Source of the DNA: Streptomyces cadmiisoli
GTDB taxonomy: Bacteria; Actinomycetota; Actinomycetes; Streptomycetales; Streptomycetaceae
Length of the DNA: 64,000 bases
Reading direction: 5' to 3'
Assembly: GCF_003261055.1 (NCBI RefSeq)
Contig: NZ_CP030073.1
Location: 682,001-746,000 of the forward strand
Part shown: one piece after another, positions 8,451 through 16,213 of the stretch
How the letters are laid out: the number at the start of each line of letters is the position of its first letter
Numbering within the stretch: position 1 is the stretch's first letter
Notes under the pieces: model-generated
Database searches by the model: none
Told to the model about the DNA's origin: nothing
Seen by the model: only the letters and a program-made list of their open reading frames with translations
Position numbers and translations under genes: made by a program

Positions 8451-9929
8451 ATGACGTCGACCATCAGCAGACAGCCACATGGCGACAAGCCGCCAACGGC
8501 CACACAAGAACCGGCCGCCACCACGGGGCGCTCCTGGCAGGGCGTACGCGCCCTCCTCGTCCGTCTGCACTTCTACGCCGGGGTGTTCGTCGCCCCCTTC
8601 CTTCTCGTGGCCGCGCTGACCGGCCTGCTGTACACCTTCACCCCTCAGCTCGATCAGCTCGTCTACGGCGAGGAGCTGAGCGTCGAGCAGGTGGGCGAAA
8701 CTCCGCGACCGCTCGTAGAACAGATCGCGGCGGCCCGGAACGCGCACCCCGAGGGCACGCTCGCGTCGGTGATCACCCCGCCCGGACCGGAGGACACCAC
8801 GCGAGTGGTGCTGTCGTTGCCCGAACTCGGTGACAAGCAGCGCACGGTGTTCGTCGACCCCTACACCGCGAAGGTGCAGGGCGAGCTGACCACCTGGTTC
8901 GGCTCGACCCCGCTCACGACCTGGCTCGACGACCTGCACCGCAACCTGCATCTCGGGGAGACCGGGCGCCTGTACTCCGAGACCGCGGCGAGTTGGCTGT
9001 GGGTGGTCGTCACCGGCGGACTCATCCTGTGGATAGGCCGCAGCCGCGGTCAACGCGCCAGGTCCGCCCGCGGCGTGCTGATGCCTGACCGATCCGCGCA
9101 AGGCGTCCGACGCACCCGCAGTCTGCACGCGGCGACCGGGGTCTGGCTTGCCCTCGCGTTGTTCTTCCTGAGCGCCACGGGCCTGACCTGGTCGCACTAC
9201 GCGGGCGAGCGATTCGGCCAACTCCTCAGCGCGGCGAACGGCAGCGCCCCCGAGCTCGACACCAGCCTGCCGGGCGCCACCCCGCCGGCAGAGGATGAAC
9301 ATGCCGGTCACGCCGAGCACGGTGGCGCAGCGGGCGGTGAACAGACCGACGTCGATCCCGCCGCCTTCGACTCCGCCCTGGAAGTCGCCCGCGACACCGG
9401 GCTCGGCGGGACTGTCGAGATCACGCCACCGGCGGACCCGTCCAGCACCTGGGTCGTCGCGCAGAACGACAACACCTGGCCCGTGCACTACGACCGAGTC
9501 GCCGTCGACGTCCAGAACAGCGAGGTCACCGCGCACACCAGGTGGGCCGACTACCCCGTCCTTGCCAAGCTCAGCAAGCTCGGCGTCCAAGGGCACATGG
9601 GCATTCTCTTCGGCATCGTCAACCAGATCCTGCTCGCCGCCGTCGCGATCGGGCTGATGTCGGTGATCTTCTGGGGTTACCGCATGTGGTGGCAGCGCCG
9701 TCCCACCCGAGCCGATCGCAGAGCGTCCTTCGGCAAGGCACCCGCCCGCGGAGCCTGGCGCCAACTTCCCCTACCGGTACTGATCCTCGGGATACCGGCA
9801 GTGATCGCCCTCGGGTGGGCATTGCCCGTACTCGGCGTGACACTGCTCGGGTTCGTCCTGGCGGACGTCGCCGTCGGCCTCATCCTCAGGCGCCGCACCG
9901 CTGACGTGGTTCGATCGCCCGGGTCGTAG
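8451..9929 (+). CDS. PepSY-associated transmembrane protein
   Basis: 492 residues. The order is: short N-terminal tail, helix 1 (LHFYAGVFVAPFLLVAALTG) with the conserved LHFYAG...L-x-G-L-x-Y motif, a PepSY-like extracytoplasmic region, a DLHRNLHLGETGR motif, helix 2, a loop, helix 3 (TGVWLALALFFLSATGLTWS), a histidine-containing acidic segment (DEHAGHAEHGG), a second PepSY-like region, and terminal helices. This is the PepSY_TM architecture found in proteins linked to iron or copper acquisition and in ferric-reductase-like systems. The usual partner gene here would be the preceding membrane protein. A stem-loop follows the stop codon. Confidence 0.85.
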   Translation: MTSTISRQPHGDKPPTATQEPAATTGRSWQGVRALLVRLHFYAGVFVAPFLLVAALTGLLYTFTPQLDQLVYGEELSVEQVGETPRPLVEQIAAARNAHPEGTLASVITPPGPEDTTRVVLSLPELGDKQRTVFVDPYTAKVQGELTTWFGSTPLTTWLDDLHRNLHLGETGRLYSETAASWLWVVVTGGLILWIGRSRGQRARSARGVLMPDRSAQGVRRTRSLHAATGVWLALALFFLSATGLTWSHYAGERFGQLLSAANGSAPELDTSLPGATPPAEDEHAGHAEHGGAAGGEQTDVDPAAFDSALEVARDTGLGGTVEITPPADPSSTWVVAQNDNTWPVHYDRVAVDVQNSEVTAHTRWADYPVLAKLSKLGVQGHMGILFGIVNQILLAAVAIGLMSVIFWGYRMWWQRRPTRADRRASFGKAPARGAWRQLPLPVLILGIPAVIALGWALPVLGVTLLGFVLADVAVGLILRRRTADVVRSPGS

Positions 9930-9947
9930 CCGCCCCGTCTCGACAGC

Positions 9948-9988
9948 CGAAGGGCTCCCGCAAGCGCCCTGCTCGCGGGGGCCCTTCG
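9948..9988 (+). terminator. Stem-loop terminator after PepSY gene
   Basis: Arms of 14 bp (9948-9961 and 9975-9988, starting CGAAGGGC) pair with a single G-U wobble around a 13-nt loop, 18 bp after the stop codon. The remaining 250 bp up to the sigma-factor gene show no gene. Confidence 0.7.
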
Positions 9989-10235
9989 TCGTGCCGGCTG
10001 CCGTGAGGCACGCCCTTCGTCGTCGGCGGGGTCGCCGCCCGTTGTCGGGTGCGGACGCCGGACGAGCGGCGATGCCGGGCGGCCGGCATCGACCTGTGCC
10101 CCGAGCTGGTGCGAAAGGCTCCAAGGACACGTGGACCCGACGTGGACCAGGCATGCGTGGCGAAGAACGGGGTAGCCGCCGCATCGTCGGCTCGGGTCGG
10201 CGACCACAAGGGTTGTTCGACCGGGAGGGAAGATC

Positions 10236-11075
10236 ATGACTACGACCGTGCAGGCAGCAGAGCGCACCACCGCGATGCCGGAGATCGTGGATCCGTCCAA
10301 GGTGGCGCCCAAGGACGCGCGGGAGTTGTCGAAGCCGTTCTTCGACCAGTTGGCGGTGCTTGAGGAAGGTACGCCCGAGCACCAGTACGTACGCAACACC
10401 CTCATTGAGATGAACATGTCCCTTGTCCGCTTCGCAGCCGGCCGCTTCCGCAGCCGCGGGCCGGAGGAGATGGAGGACATCGTCCAGGTCGGCATGATCG
10501 GCCTGATCAAGGCCATCGACCGCTTCGAGTTGTCCCGCGAGGTGGAGTTCACCTCCTTCGCCGTGCCGTACATCGTCGGCGAGATCAAGCGGTTCTTCCG
10601 CGACACCTCTTGGGCCGTGCACGTGCCGCGCCGACTGCAGGAAGCCCGCGTACAACTGGCCCGCGCCACCGAGGAACTGCGCAGCCGCCTGGGCCGCACG
10701 CCGACGACCAAGGAACTGTCTGAGCTGATGAGCCTGCCGGAGGACGAGGTCGTGGAGGCCCGCCTGGCATCCAACGGCTACAACTCCTCCTCGCTGGACG
10801 CGGCGATCAACAACAGCGAGGACGGCGAAGCCGCCCTGGCCGACTTCATCGGCACCGAGGACTCGGCCCTCGCACTGGTCGACGACTTCCATGCTCTGGC
10901 CCCGATGATCGCCGAACTCGACGAGCGCGACCGCCAGATCATCCACTGGCGGTTCGTCGAGGAACTCACCCAGAAGCAGATCGGCGAACGCCTCGGTGTC
11001 TCGCAGATGCATGTGTCCCGCTTGATCAGCCGTCTGCTGGCCCGCCTGCGCAAGGGCATGCTCGACGCGCGCTGA
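10236..11075 (+). CDS. SigB/SigF-type RNA polymerase sigma factor
   Basis: 279 residues, ATG with GGGAGGGAAG upstream. Sigma region 2 spans about residues 56-126 (EDIVQVGMIGLIKAIDRFEL, FTSFAVPYIVGEIKRFFRD), region 3 follows from VHVPRRLQEAR, and region 4 near residues 225-275 ends in LTQKQIGERLGVSQMHVSRL. There is no region 1.1, as expected for the stress/sporulation group (Streptomyces SigB, SigF, SigG and relatives). These factors are normally held by RsbW-like anti-sigma kinases and released by anti-sigma antagonists. No anti-sigma gene is adjacent, but candidates of the right type occur at 16.2-18.7 kb and 31.5-31.9 kb. It is apparently monocistronic. Confidence 0.92.
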   Translation: MTTTVQAAERTTAMPEIVDPSKVAPKDARELSKPFFDQLAVLEEGTPEHQYVRNTLIEMNMSLVRFAAGRFRSRGPEEMEDIVQVGMIGLIKAIDRFELSREVEFTSFAVPYIVGEIKRFFRDTSWAVHVPRRLQEARVQLARATEELRSRLGRTPTTKELSELMSLPEDEVVEARLASNGYNSSSLDAAINNSEDGEAALADFIGTEDSALALVDDFHALAPMIAELDERDRQIIHWRFVEELTQKQIGERLGVSQMHVSRLISRLLARLRKGMLDAR

Positions 11076-11347
11076 GAGCGGCGTCGACTGTCGCATTTCG
11101 CTCTCGTCAGCGTGCTGCGCGGAACCCGGGTCGTTTCATCGGCGCCCGCGCGGTACGCGACAACACGCGCAGCTCAGCGCACGAGCATGCCGGACGGTGA
11201 GCGAGACCTCTGCGGTCAGGTCAGGGTCCGCCCCGTGAACAGCATCGGATCCGCGGCAACGGCAACGGATTCATGACCACGATCGCGGCACGGCGGGACG
11301 GGCAGTCCCCGCTCCACCTTCAGGGGTGCCGTGCGGAAGGGGCCGAA

Positions 11348-12562
11348 TTGAGCACAACGAACGACGTATCCACACCCGCCCGGCACACGGTGGACGACGA
11401 CGCCACCACCGAGCGGGCCGAGAAGCTGCGTCGGCGCCTCGAGCGGCTGATCGGCATCGCGGCGACCGAGGGCAACTCCTTGACCGTCCTGCGCAACGGA
11501 GACGAGATCTTTCCGGCCATGCTGGAGAGCATCCACTCCTCCGAGCACACGGTGGACATGATGACGTTCGTGTACTGGAAGGGTGACGTCGCCCGTGACT
11601 TCGCCCGGGCATTGGCGGATCGTGCCCGTGCCGGAGTTCGGGTGCGGCTGCTGCTGGACGGCTTCGGCAGTCGGCTGATCGAGAAGGACCTGCTGACGGA
11701 GATGAGCCGAGCGGGCGTGCAGGTGGCCTGGTTCCGCAAGCCGCTGTACCTGTCTCCGTTCAAACAGAATCACCGCTGCCACCGCAAGGTCCTGGTGGTG
11801 GACGAGCAGGTGGCGTTCACCGGCGGAGTGGGCATCGCGGAGGAGTGGTGCGGGAACGCCCGCAACGCTCAGGAATGGCGCGACACACACGTCCAGGTGC
11901 GTGGCCCGGCGGTCGACGGCATCGCCGCGGCGTTCGCGCAGAACTGGGCCGAGTGCCACGACGAACTGTTCGACGACCGCGACCGGTTCACCGGACATCA
12001 GCGGCAGGGCGACGCCGTGGTGCAGGTGGTGCGCGGATCTGCCAGTTTCGGCTGGCAGGACATGCAGACCCTGATCCGGGTCGTGATCGAGTCCGCCGAG
12101 CAGCAGTTCAGGCTGGCCACGGCCTACTTCTCCCCGGACGCCTACTTCATCGAGCTGCTGTGCGCCGCCGCACGGCGCGGGGTGGAGGTGGAAATCCTGC
12201 TGCCCGGACCGCACACCGACAAGCGGGTCTGTCAACTGGCCGGACAGCACCACTACGAGAAGCTGCTCGCCTGCGGTGTACGGATCTACCAGTACCAGCC
12301 GACCATGATGCACGCCAAGGTCATCACCGTGGACCGGACGGCAGCGCTCATCGGCTCGACGAACTTCAACCGGCGGTCCCTCGACCACGACGAGGAGATC
12401 ATGCTCGCCGTCCTCGACGAGGAGTTCACCGCCACCCTGGACAGACACTTCGACGCCGACACGGCGGCAGCCCGACTCATCCAGGCCGGCCGGTGGAAGC
12501 GGCGTTCCATACTTCAGCGGACCCGCGAAGCCACGGTGCAGTCCGTCCGCCGCTTCTTGTGA
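11348..12562 (+). CDS. Cardiolipin synthase-like phospholipase D protein
   Basis: Two HKD (PLD) motifs are present. The first is HRKVLVVDEQVAFTGG, starting near residue 146 from this start; the second is HAKVITVDRTAALIGSTN near residue 322. This is the arrangement of bacterial cardiolipin synthases, which condense phosphatidylglycerol or related lipids at the membrane. I place the start at TTG 11348, with GGAAGGGG just upstream and a start sequence STTNDVSTPAR like that of relatives; an in-frame ATG at 11273 is the alternative, adding 25 weakly coding residues. No N-terminal membrane helices are seen, which fits the short soluble-looking actinobacterial type. About 404 residues. Confidence 0.88.
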   Translation: MSTTNDVSTPARHTVDDDATTERAEKLRRRLERLIGIAATEGNSLTVLRNGDEIFPAMLESIHSSEHTVDMMTFVYWKGDVARDFARALADRARAGVRVRLLLDGFGSRLIEKDLLTEMSRAGVQVAWFRKPLYLSPFKQNHRCHRKVLVVDEQVAFTGGVGIAEEWCGNARNAQEWRDTHVQVRGPAVDGIAAAFAQNWAECHDELFDDRDRFTGHQRQGDAVVQVVRGSASFGWQDMQTLIRVVIESAEQQFRLATAYFSPDAYFIELLCAAARRGVEVEILLPGPHTDKRVCQLAGQHHYEKLLACGVRIYQYQPTMMHAKVITVDRTAALIGSTNFNRRSLDHDEEIMLAVLDEEFTATLDRHFDADTAAARLIQAGRWKRRSILQRTREATVQSVRRFL

Positions 12563-12930
12563 ACGGGTGCGGGGCGGCATCACATCCGCGACGCCCGGGC
12601 TGGAGGTCCCTTCTGCAGTCGGGCGAGTGGACCGGCCCTGGCCGGCGGAGCCACCGGGACGGTCAGGTCAGCGGATGCTGATCACCATGCCGAGCGTGAA
12701 CATAGCGAAGAACGGCGCTGCCTGACTCCCCTCGCTATCTCACCCACTCATGCCCCATTGCGAGTCTGAATTTCGCGGCCGCTGCAGAGAGAACGAAGCC
12801 GACGCAAGGAGACACGCGTCACACAAGGCTGTCCGGGAGTCACACATGACCAGGCCATCACGGTCAATGCTGTGTTGCCGCGACCCGCGAGTCTGCTTCG
12901 CGCTCATTTGAACGATGCGCCAGAACTCGA
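12563..12930. other. Intergenic stretch
   Basis: Holds no convincing full gene. On the minus strand a start-less frame ending near 12670 reads APFFAMFTLGMVISIR, like the tail of a membrane protein. A 21-codon plus-strand ORF beginning at ATG 12847 has three cysteines but no clear ribosome-binding site. Confidence 0.4.
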
Positions 12931-13497
12931 ATGGTCCGGGACGTGGGACGTACTTGTCGGAACTGCAAAAGCGGAGCGGATAAATTGACGGGCAGGGAGA
13001 CCTTCGACCTCGATGACGACCTCGAGGCCGATCGCACGGCCGCATCGGGCCGAAAGGCCATCGACGTACGTCGGGTGACCGCCAGCCGTGAGATCGTCAC
13101 CTGCCGGACGCTGGTCCGTGTGGCCATGGCTGGCGAGTATCTGCCCGTTGTGACGGAACTGAGGTACGACAGCGCCGACCCGTACATGGTTTCTTTTCTT
13201 TTTCACGCGGACACCGAAACACCGGTCGAGTGGGAATTCGGGCGCGAGCTCCTGGCGGCCGGCCTACAGCAGATCAGCGGTATGGGCGACGTCCGAATAT
13301 GGCCTGCCGAATTCCGGGGCTCCGGCACAGTTTTCCTGTCGCTGCGCTCCGGGTCGCAAATCGAAGTGATAGCGGCTTCTGCGAAAGACATCGACACCTT
13401 CCTCGGCTGTACCCACCAGGTCGTGCCTCATGGGGAAGAGGAACACCACTCGGACATCGACGGTGTGGTCCAGCGACTGCTGGACCAGACACCGTGA
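12931..13497 (+). CDS. SsgA-like sporulation/cell-division regulator
   Basis: The region from CRTLVRVAMAGEYLPVVTEL through YDSADPYMVSFLFH, VEWEFGRELLAAGL, DVRIWP and SGSQIEVIAASAKDIDTFL is the SsgA/SALP family signature. These proteins occur only in morphologically complex actinomycetes and control septum placement and spore-wall steps, so the gene also identifies the host group. From ATG 12931 the product is 188 residues, longer than the usual 130-145. Alternative starts are TTG 12985 (GGAG upstream) and GTG 13075, the last giving the usual length. The extra N-terminus has two cysteines (CRNC) and an acidic stretch. No partner gene is adjacent. Confidence 0.85.
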   Translation: MVRDVGRTCRNCKSGADKLTGRETFDLDDDLEADRTAASGRKAIDVRRVTASREIVTCRTLVRVAMAGEYLPVVTELRYDSADPYMVSFLFHADTETPVEWEFGRELLAAGLQQISGMGDVRIWPAEFRGSGTVFLSLRSGSQIEVIAASAKDIDTFLGCTHQVVPHGEEEHHSDIDGVVQRLLDQTP

Positions 13498-13746
13498 CCC
13501 ACCGGACTCTGACCGTGCGTACACGCATCGCACCCTGATCGCCGCCGCCGGTAACCAGCACGGTCGAATCGGCAGGAACGGCACGACTACCGCGACGCGA
13601 ACGCGGAAGCCGGCCACCGGCCGCGGAGTCAGAGCGATTCGAATGTCACCGGTGACGACTGCCGCAGGACTACCCCGAGGCTGTCAGAGGCCGCGGGCGC
13701 TCCGATGCATGGGCACAAACGGGGCGGCTCATGACCTTCCCCGCGC

Positions 13747-14268
13747 TCAGCCGGGGACTGCCGTGTCGCTGAGGATCTGCTCGCGAAGGATGTCGGCGTG
13801 GCCGCAGTGCTGCGCCAGTTCGCGCAGCGTATGGAGGTAGACCCAACGCAGCGGCAGCGGGCCTCGGCGGTTGCCCCGTATGACGTCGTCCAGATCCAGC
13901 TTGGCCGTGGATTGGCGGGATGCCTCACATGCCTGCTGATAGGCCTGCTGCACTGTGGCGATCGTGTCTCCGTCCTGGAGGTCGAAGGACTCATCGGGTG
14001 TATCGGGAATACCGATCTCGCTGCGGGATCGACAGGTGATCGCCTCGTCGAACCAGACCTTCTCGACGACGGTGGCGTGCTTGACCAGGCCGAGCAGCGT
14101 TGTCTTGGACGTGACCAGCGACCGACGTGCCTGCTCTTCGGTCAGCCCGTTCAGGCTGTCGTGCAGCATGGATCGATGCTCATCGAGGAACGCCTCGAAC
14201 TGGTCGCGAATCGCTGCGTGGAGGACGGCGGGTTCCGCCGACGGGTGGAAGACCATGACGGCAACCAT
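13747..14268 (-). CDS. DinB-family (DUF664) protein
   Basis: 173 residues from ATG 14266-14268 with GGAG upstream; the frame continues to 14313 but the added residues look non-coding. It has a four-helix DinB fold with the expected metal-binding histidines: one in LLGLVKHATVVEKVWFDEA, and two in LRWVYLHTLRELAQHCGHAD near the C-terminus, which is the family signature. Related proteins are mycothiol-dependent or metal-dependent enzymes and detoxification proteins; the reaction cannot be assigned. It is soluble. The next gene is on the same strand, with 195 bp between them. Confidence 0.85.
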   Translation of the reverse strand: MVAVMVFHPSAEPAVLHAAIRDQFEAFLDEHRSMLHDSLNGLTEEQARRSLVTSKTTLLGLVKHATVVEKVWFDEAITCRSRSEIGIPDTPDESFDLQDGDTIATVQQAYQQACEASRQSTAKLDLDDVIRGNRRGPLPLRWVYLHTLRELAQHCGHADILREQILSDTAVPG

Positions 14269-14463
14269 AGGCCGCTCCGCTCTCTTCTTGGTCTCCACTT
14301 TCGGAGAGCGCACCCGACCGACATGCTTCCCTGGTGTCGGCCACCGCCTCGGAGCGCATGTAGTGGAAGACGTCGAATGCCCGCTGTGGTCCCGCGAGTT
14401 GCACGCACACGGCGTCCTGCCGAAGTGTCCGCCACCTACATCCCGTTGGATGCGGCAGCCACG

Positions 14464-15114
14464 TCAGTTGCTGCCCGGCACCCGCTCCCACAGGTCCGTC
14501 ACCACGCTGGATTCGAAGAAGGCCACCGCGCTCGTCACGCGGCCGTCCTTCATGTGCAGAATCCATGAGTACGTGTTGTCGTAGGGCTGCCCGTCCTTGG
14601 CGACACCGTGCCCGTCCCACTGCGCGAAGACTGTGTCCCCGTCGACCCACAGTCCCCGAACCGTCGGTTTCACGAAGACCGACAGCCGCTCACTCAGCGG
14701 TTCGATCGCCTCGTCCAGGAACTGCTGTCGGCTTGTGTACGTGCCTGCTATCGGGCTCGACCCAGTGATGGTCCACACAGCGTCGTCGGTCAGTATGTCG
14801 TAGAAGCTGCCTCCGCCCTCCCAGCGCTGGAAGGCTTCCCGGACGGCGGCCGAGTTGCGCTGTTCCTCGGGCGTTTGAGCAGCGCCTTCGGTGTCGGGCG
14901 AAGGGCTCGGGGCCGAAGGCGCACCCGTTGCCGCGGGAACGACACCGACACCGGCCGTCTTCGATTCGGACGGGAAGCCCAGGGCGGTTCCACTGAGCAG
15001 CATGACCAGTACTGCCGTCGACCCCAGCGGGACCGCACGGCGCCAGAGGCTCCTCGACTTCGGATCACGAAGGCCCACGTCGACCATGGATCTCACCTCT
15101 GCTCGTTTCTCCAT
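14464..15114 (-). CDS. Exported NTF2/SnoaL-like protein
   Basis: 216 residues. The N-terminus has a basic stretch (SRSLWRR) followed by a hydrophobic helix ([20 protein letters not shown]), so it is exported or membrane-anchored, then a proline/serine/threonine-rich linker to about residue 80. The rest is an NTF2-like domain: [75 protein letters not shown]. Members of this fold include SnoaL-type cyclases and many small binding or isomerase proteins. An alternative start at ATG 15087, with AGAGGTGA upstream, gives a shorter leader. No substrate can be inferred. Confidence 0.8.
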   Translation of the reverse strand: MEKRAEVRSMVDVGLRDPKSRSLWRRAVPLGSTAVLVMLLSGTALGFPSESKTAGVGVVPAATGAPSAPSPSPDTEGAAQTPEEQRNSAAVREAFQRWEGGGSFYDILTDDAVWTITGSSPIAGTYTSRQQFLDEAIEPLSERLSVFVKPTVRGLWVDGDTVFAQWDGHGVAKDGQPYDNTYSWILHMKDGRVTSAVAFFESSVVTDLWERVPGSN

Positions 15115-15607
15115 GGCAGTACCTCGCTTCCCCTGCCGGACGAGCGGTGCGCACCGTGCAGCGTGCCGGAACCCGGATGTCGTCGCAGGTCCCCCGCCGC
15201 CGCTCGGCTCCGCTCCGGATGTGACCAGGTTCCGTCGTCAGCCTTGTGCGCGCATCCGGAGCCTGGCACGCACATTCCATCCGTCGGAGGGCCTGTCGGC
15301 CGTCATCGCCGACTTCCGCTCCCGCCGCGGCATCCCGGTGCAACAGGGCCGCCGAGCACCCACACAACGCACCTGTCGCGCGCGGTGGTCCGGGCGACGG
15401 TCGGGGCCTACGGTTGATCAGTGGAAGCAGTGCCGCACTGGATCGGGCGGGCTTGGCCCTCGTGCCCAGGACCGGCGTCCGGTGGCGGTGCGTTCGGTTC
15501 GAGTCACGGTGGGTGTGCGCTTCGTTCCGGACTGCGGTTGCGTCCGCGCAGATCTCGGCCGCACTTGCCCACATGCCGATCACTGGCCCCGGATGCGAGG
15601 GACAGCC
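15115..15607. other. Divergent intergenic region
   Basis: Lies between the NTF2-like gene and the PEBP gene, which are transcribed away from it. No gene is supported on either strand; both promoters should be here, but I cannot point to convincing hexamers. Confidence 0.45.
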
Positions 15608-16135
15608 ATGATCAAACCCTATGGCCCGTACGATTTCATGCCGCCGATCAGGACCTTCTCACTCACCTCGGAGTCCTTCGCCAACGGCGAGCCGCTGGCC
15701 CGCGAGCAGGTGAGCGGGATCCTGGGAGCCGGCGGATCGGACGTCTCACCACAGCTGAGCTGGTCCGGCTTTCCCGCGGAGACGCGCAGTTTCACGGTCG
15801 CGATGTTCGATCCCGACGTGCCCACCGCCTCGGGCTTCTGGCATTGGGCGGTGGCCAACCTCCCCGTCTCCACGACGGACCTTCCGGAGGGAGCGGGAGG
15901 CGGTGGCGATCTGCCCGGCAGCGCGGTGACCCTGCGCAATGACGCGGGCTACAGCCGGTACCTGGGCCCGGCGACACCCCCGGGCAACGGCCCTGACCGC
16001 TACTTCCTCGTCGTGCATGCCGTCGGGGTGGACGAACTGGAGGTCTCCGAGAAGACGACCCCGGCCCTCATGGACTTCCTCCTGTTCACCCACGCGGTCG
16101 CGCGGGCCACCATGTACGGCACCTACGAGCGGTGA
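15608..16135 (+). CDS. YbhB/YbcL-type PEBP protein
   Basis: 175 residues from ATG 15608. Family signatures are clear: [40 protein letters not shown] and [19 protein letters not shown], with a conserved D-P-D and the H-W of the ligand pocket. It belongs to the phosphatidylethanolamine-binding/Raf-kinase-inhibitor-like family, cytoplasmic in actinobacteria, whose ligands are mostly unknown. The upstream reading frame is long but shadow-like, so I do not extend it. It converges with the SpoIIE regulator. Confidence 0.9.
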   Translation: MIKPYGPYDFMPPIRTFSLTSESFANGEPLAREQVSGILGAGGSDVSPQLSWSGFPAETRSFTVAMFDPDVPTASGFWHWAVANLPVSTTDLPEGAGGGGDLPGSAVTLRNDAGYSRYLGPATPPGNGPDRYFLVVHAVGVDELEVSEKTTPALMDFLLFTHAVARATMYGTYER

Positions 16136-16175
16136 GCCACCAGGCCCTGGCAGGAAGGGCTCGGAGGCTCACCGC
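16129..16175. terminator. Inverted repeat between convergent genes
   Basis: A 10-bp perfect repeat (GCGGTGAGCC at 16129-16138, complement at 16166-16175) overlaps the PEBP stop codon and precedes the end of the oppositely oriented SpoIIE gene. It may terminate transcription from one or both sides. The loop is 27 nt. Confidence 0.4.
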
Positions 16176-16213
16176 CCCTACGCGGGCACCGCGCACGTCG
16201 GTGTTCGGATTCC

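Noticed and set aside
8445..9764. 439-codon frame antisense to the PepSY gene
   Set aside because: Antisense frames of this length are common in high-GC coding DNA. It lacks any motif, while the sense strand gives a complete known family.
12847..12912. 21-codon ORF with three cysteines upstream of the SsgA-like gene
   Set aside because: Considered as a leader peptide, but it has no clear ribosome-binding site, no attenuator-like hairpin follows, and the downstream gene is not of a cysteine or sulfur pathway.
14180..14650. Minus-strand frame with VQLAGPQRAFDVFHYMRS between DinB and NTF2-like genes
   Set aside because: A short stretch looks coding, but the rest is a shadow of the two flanking genes. 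It is too weak to call a gene or name a family.
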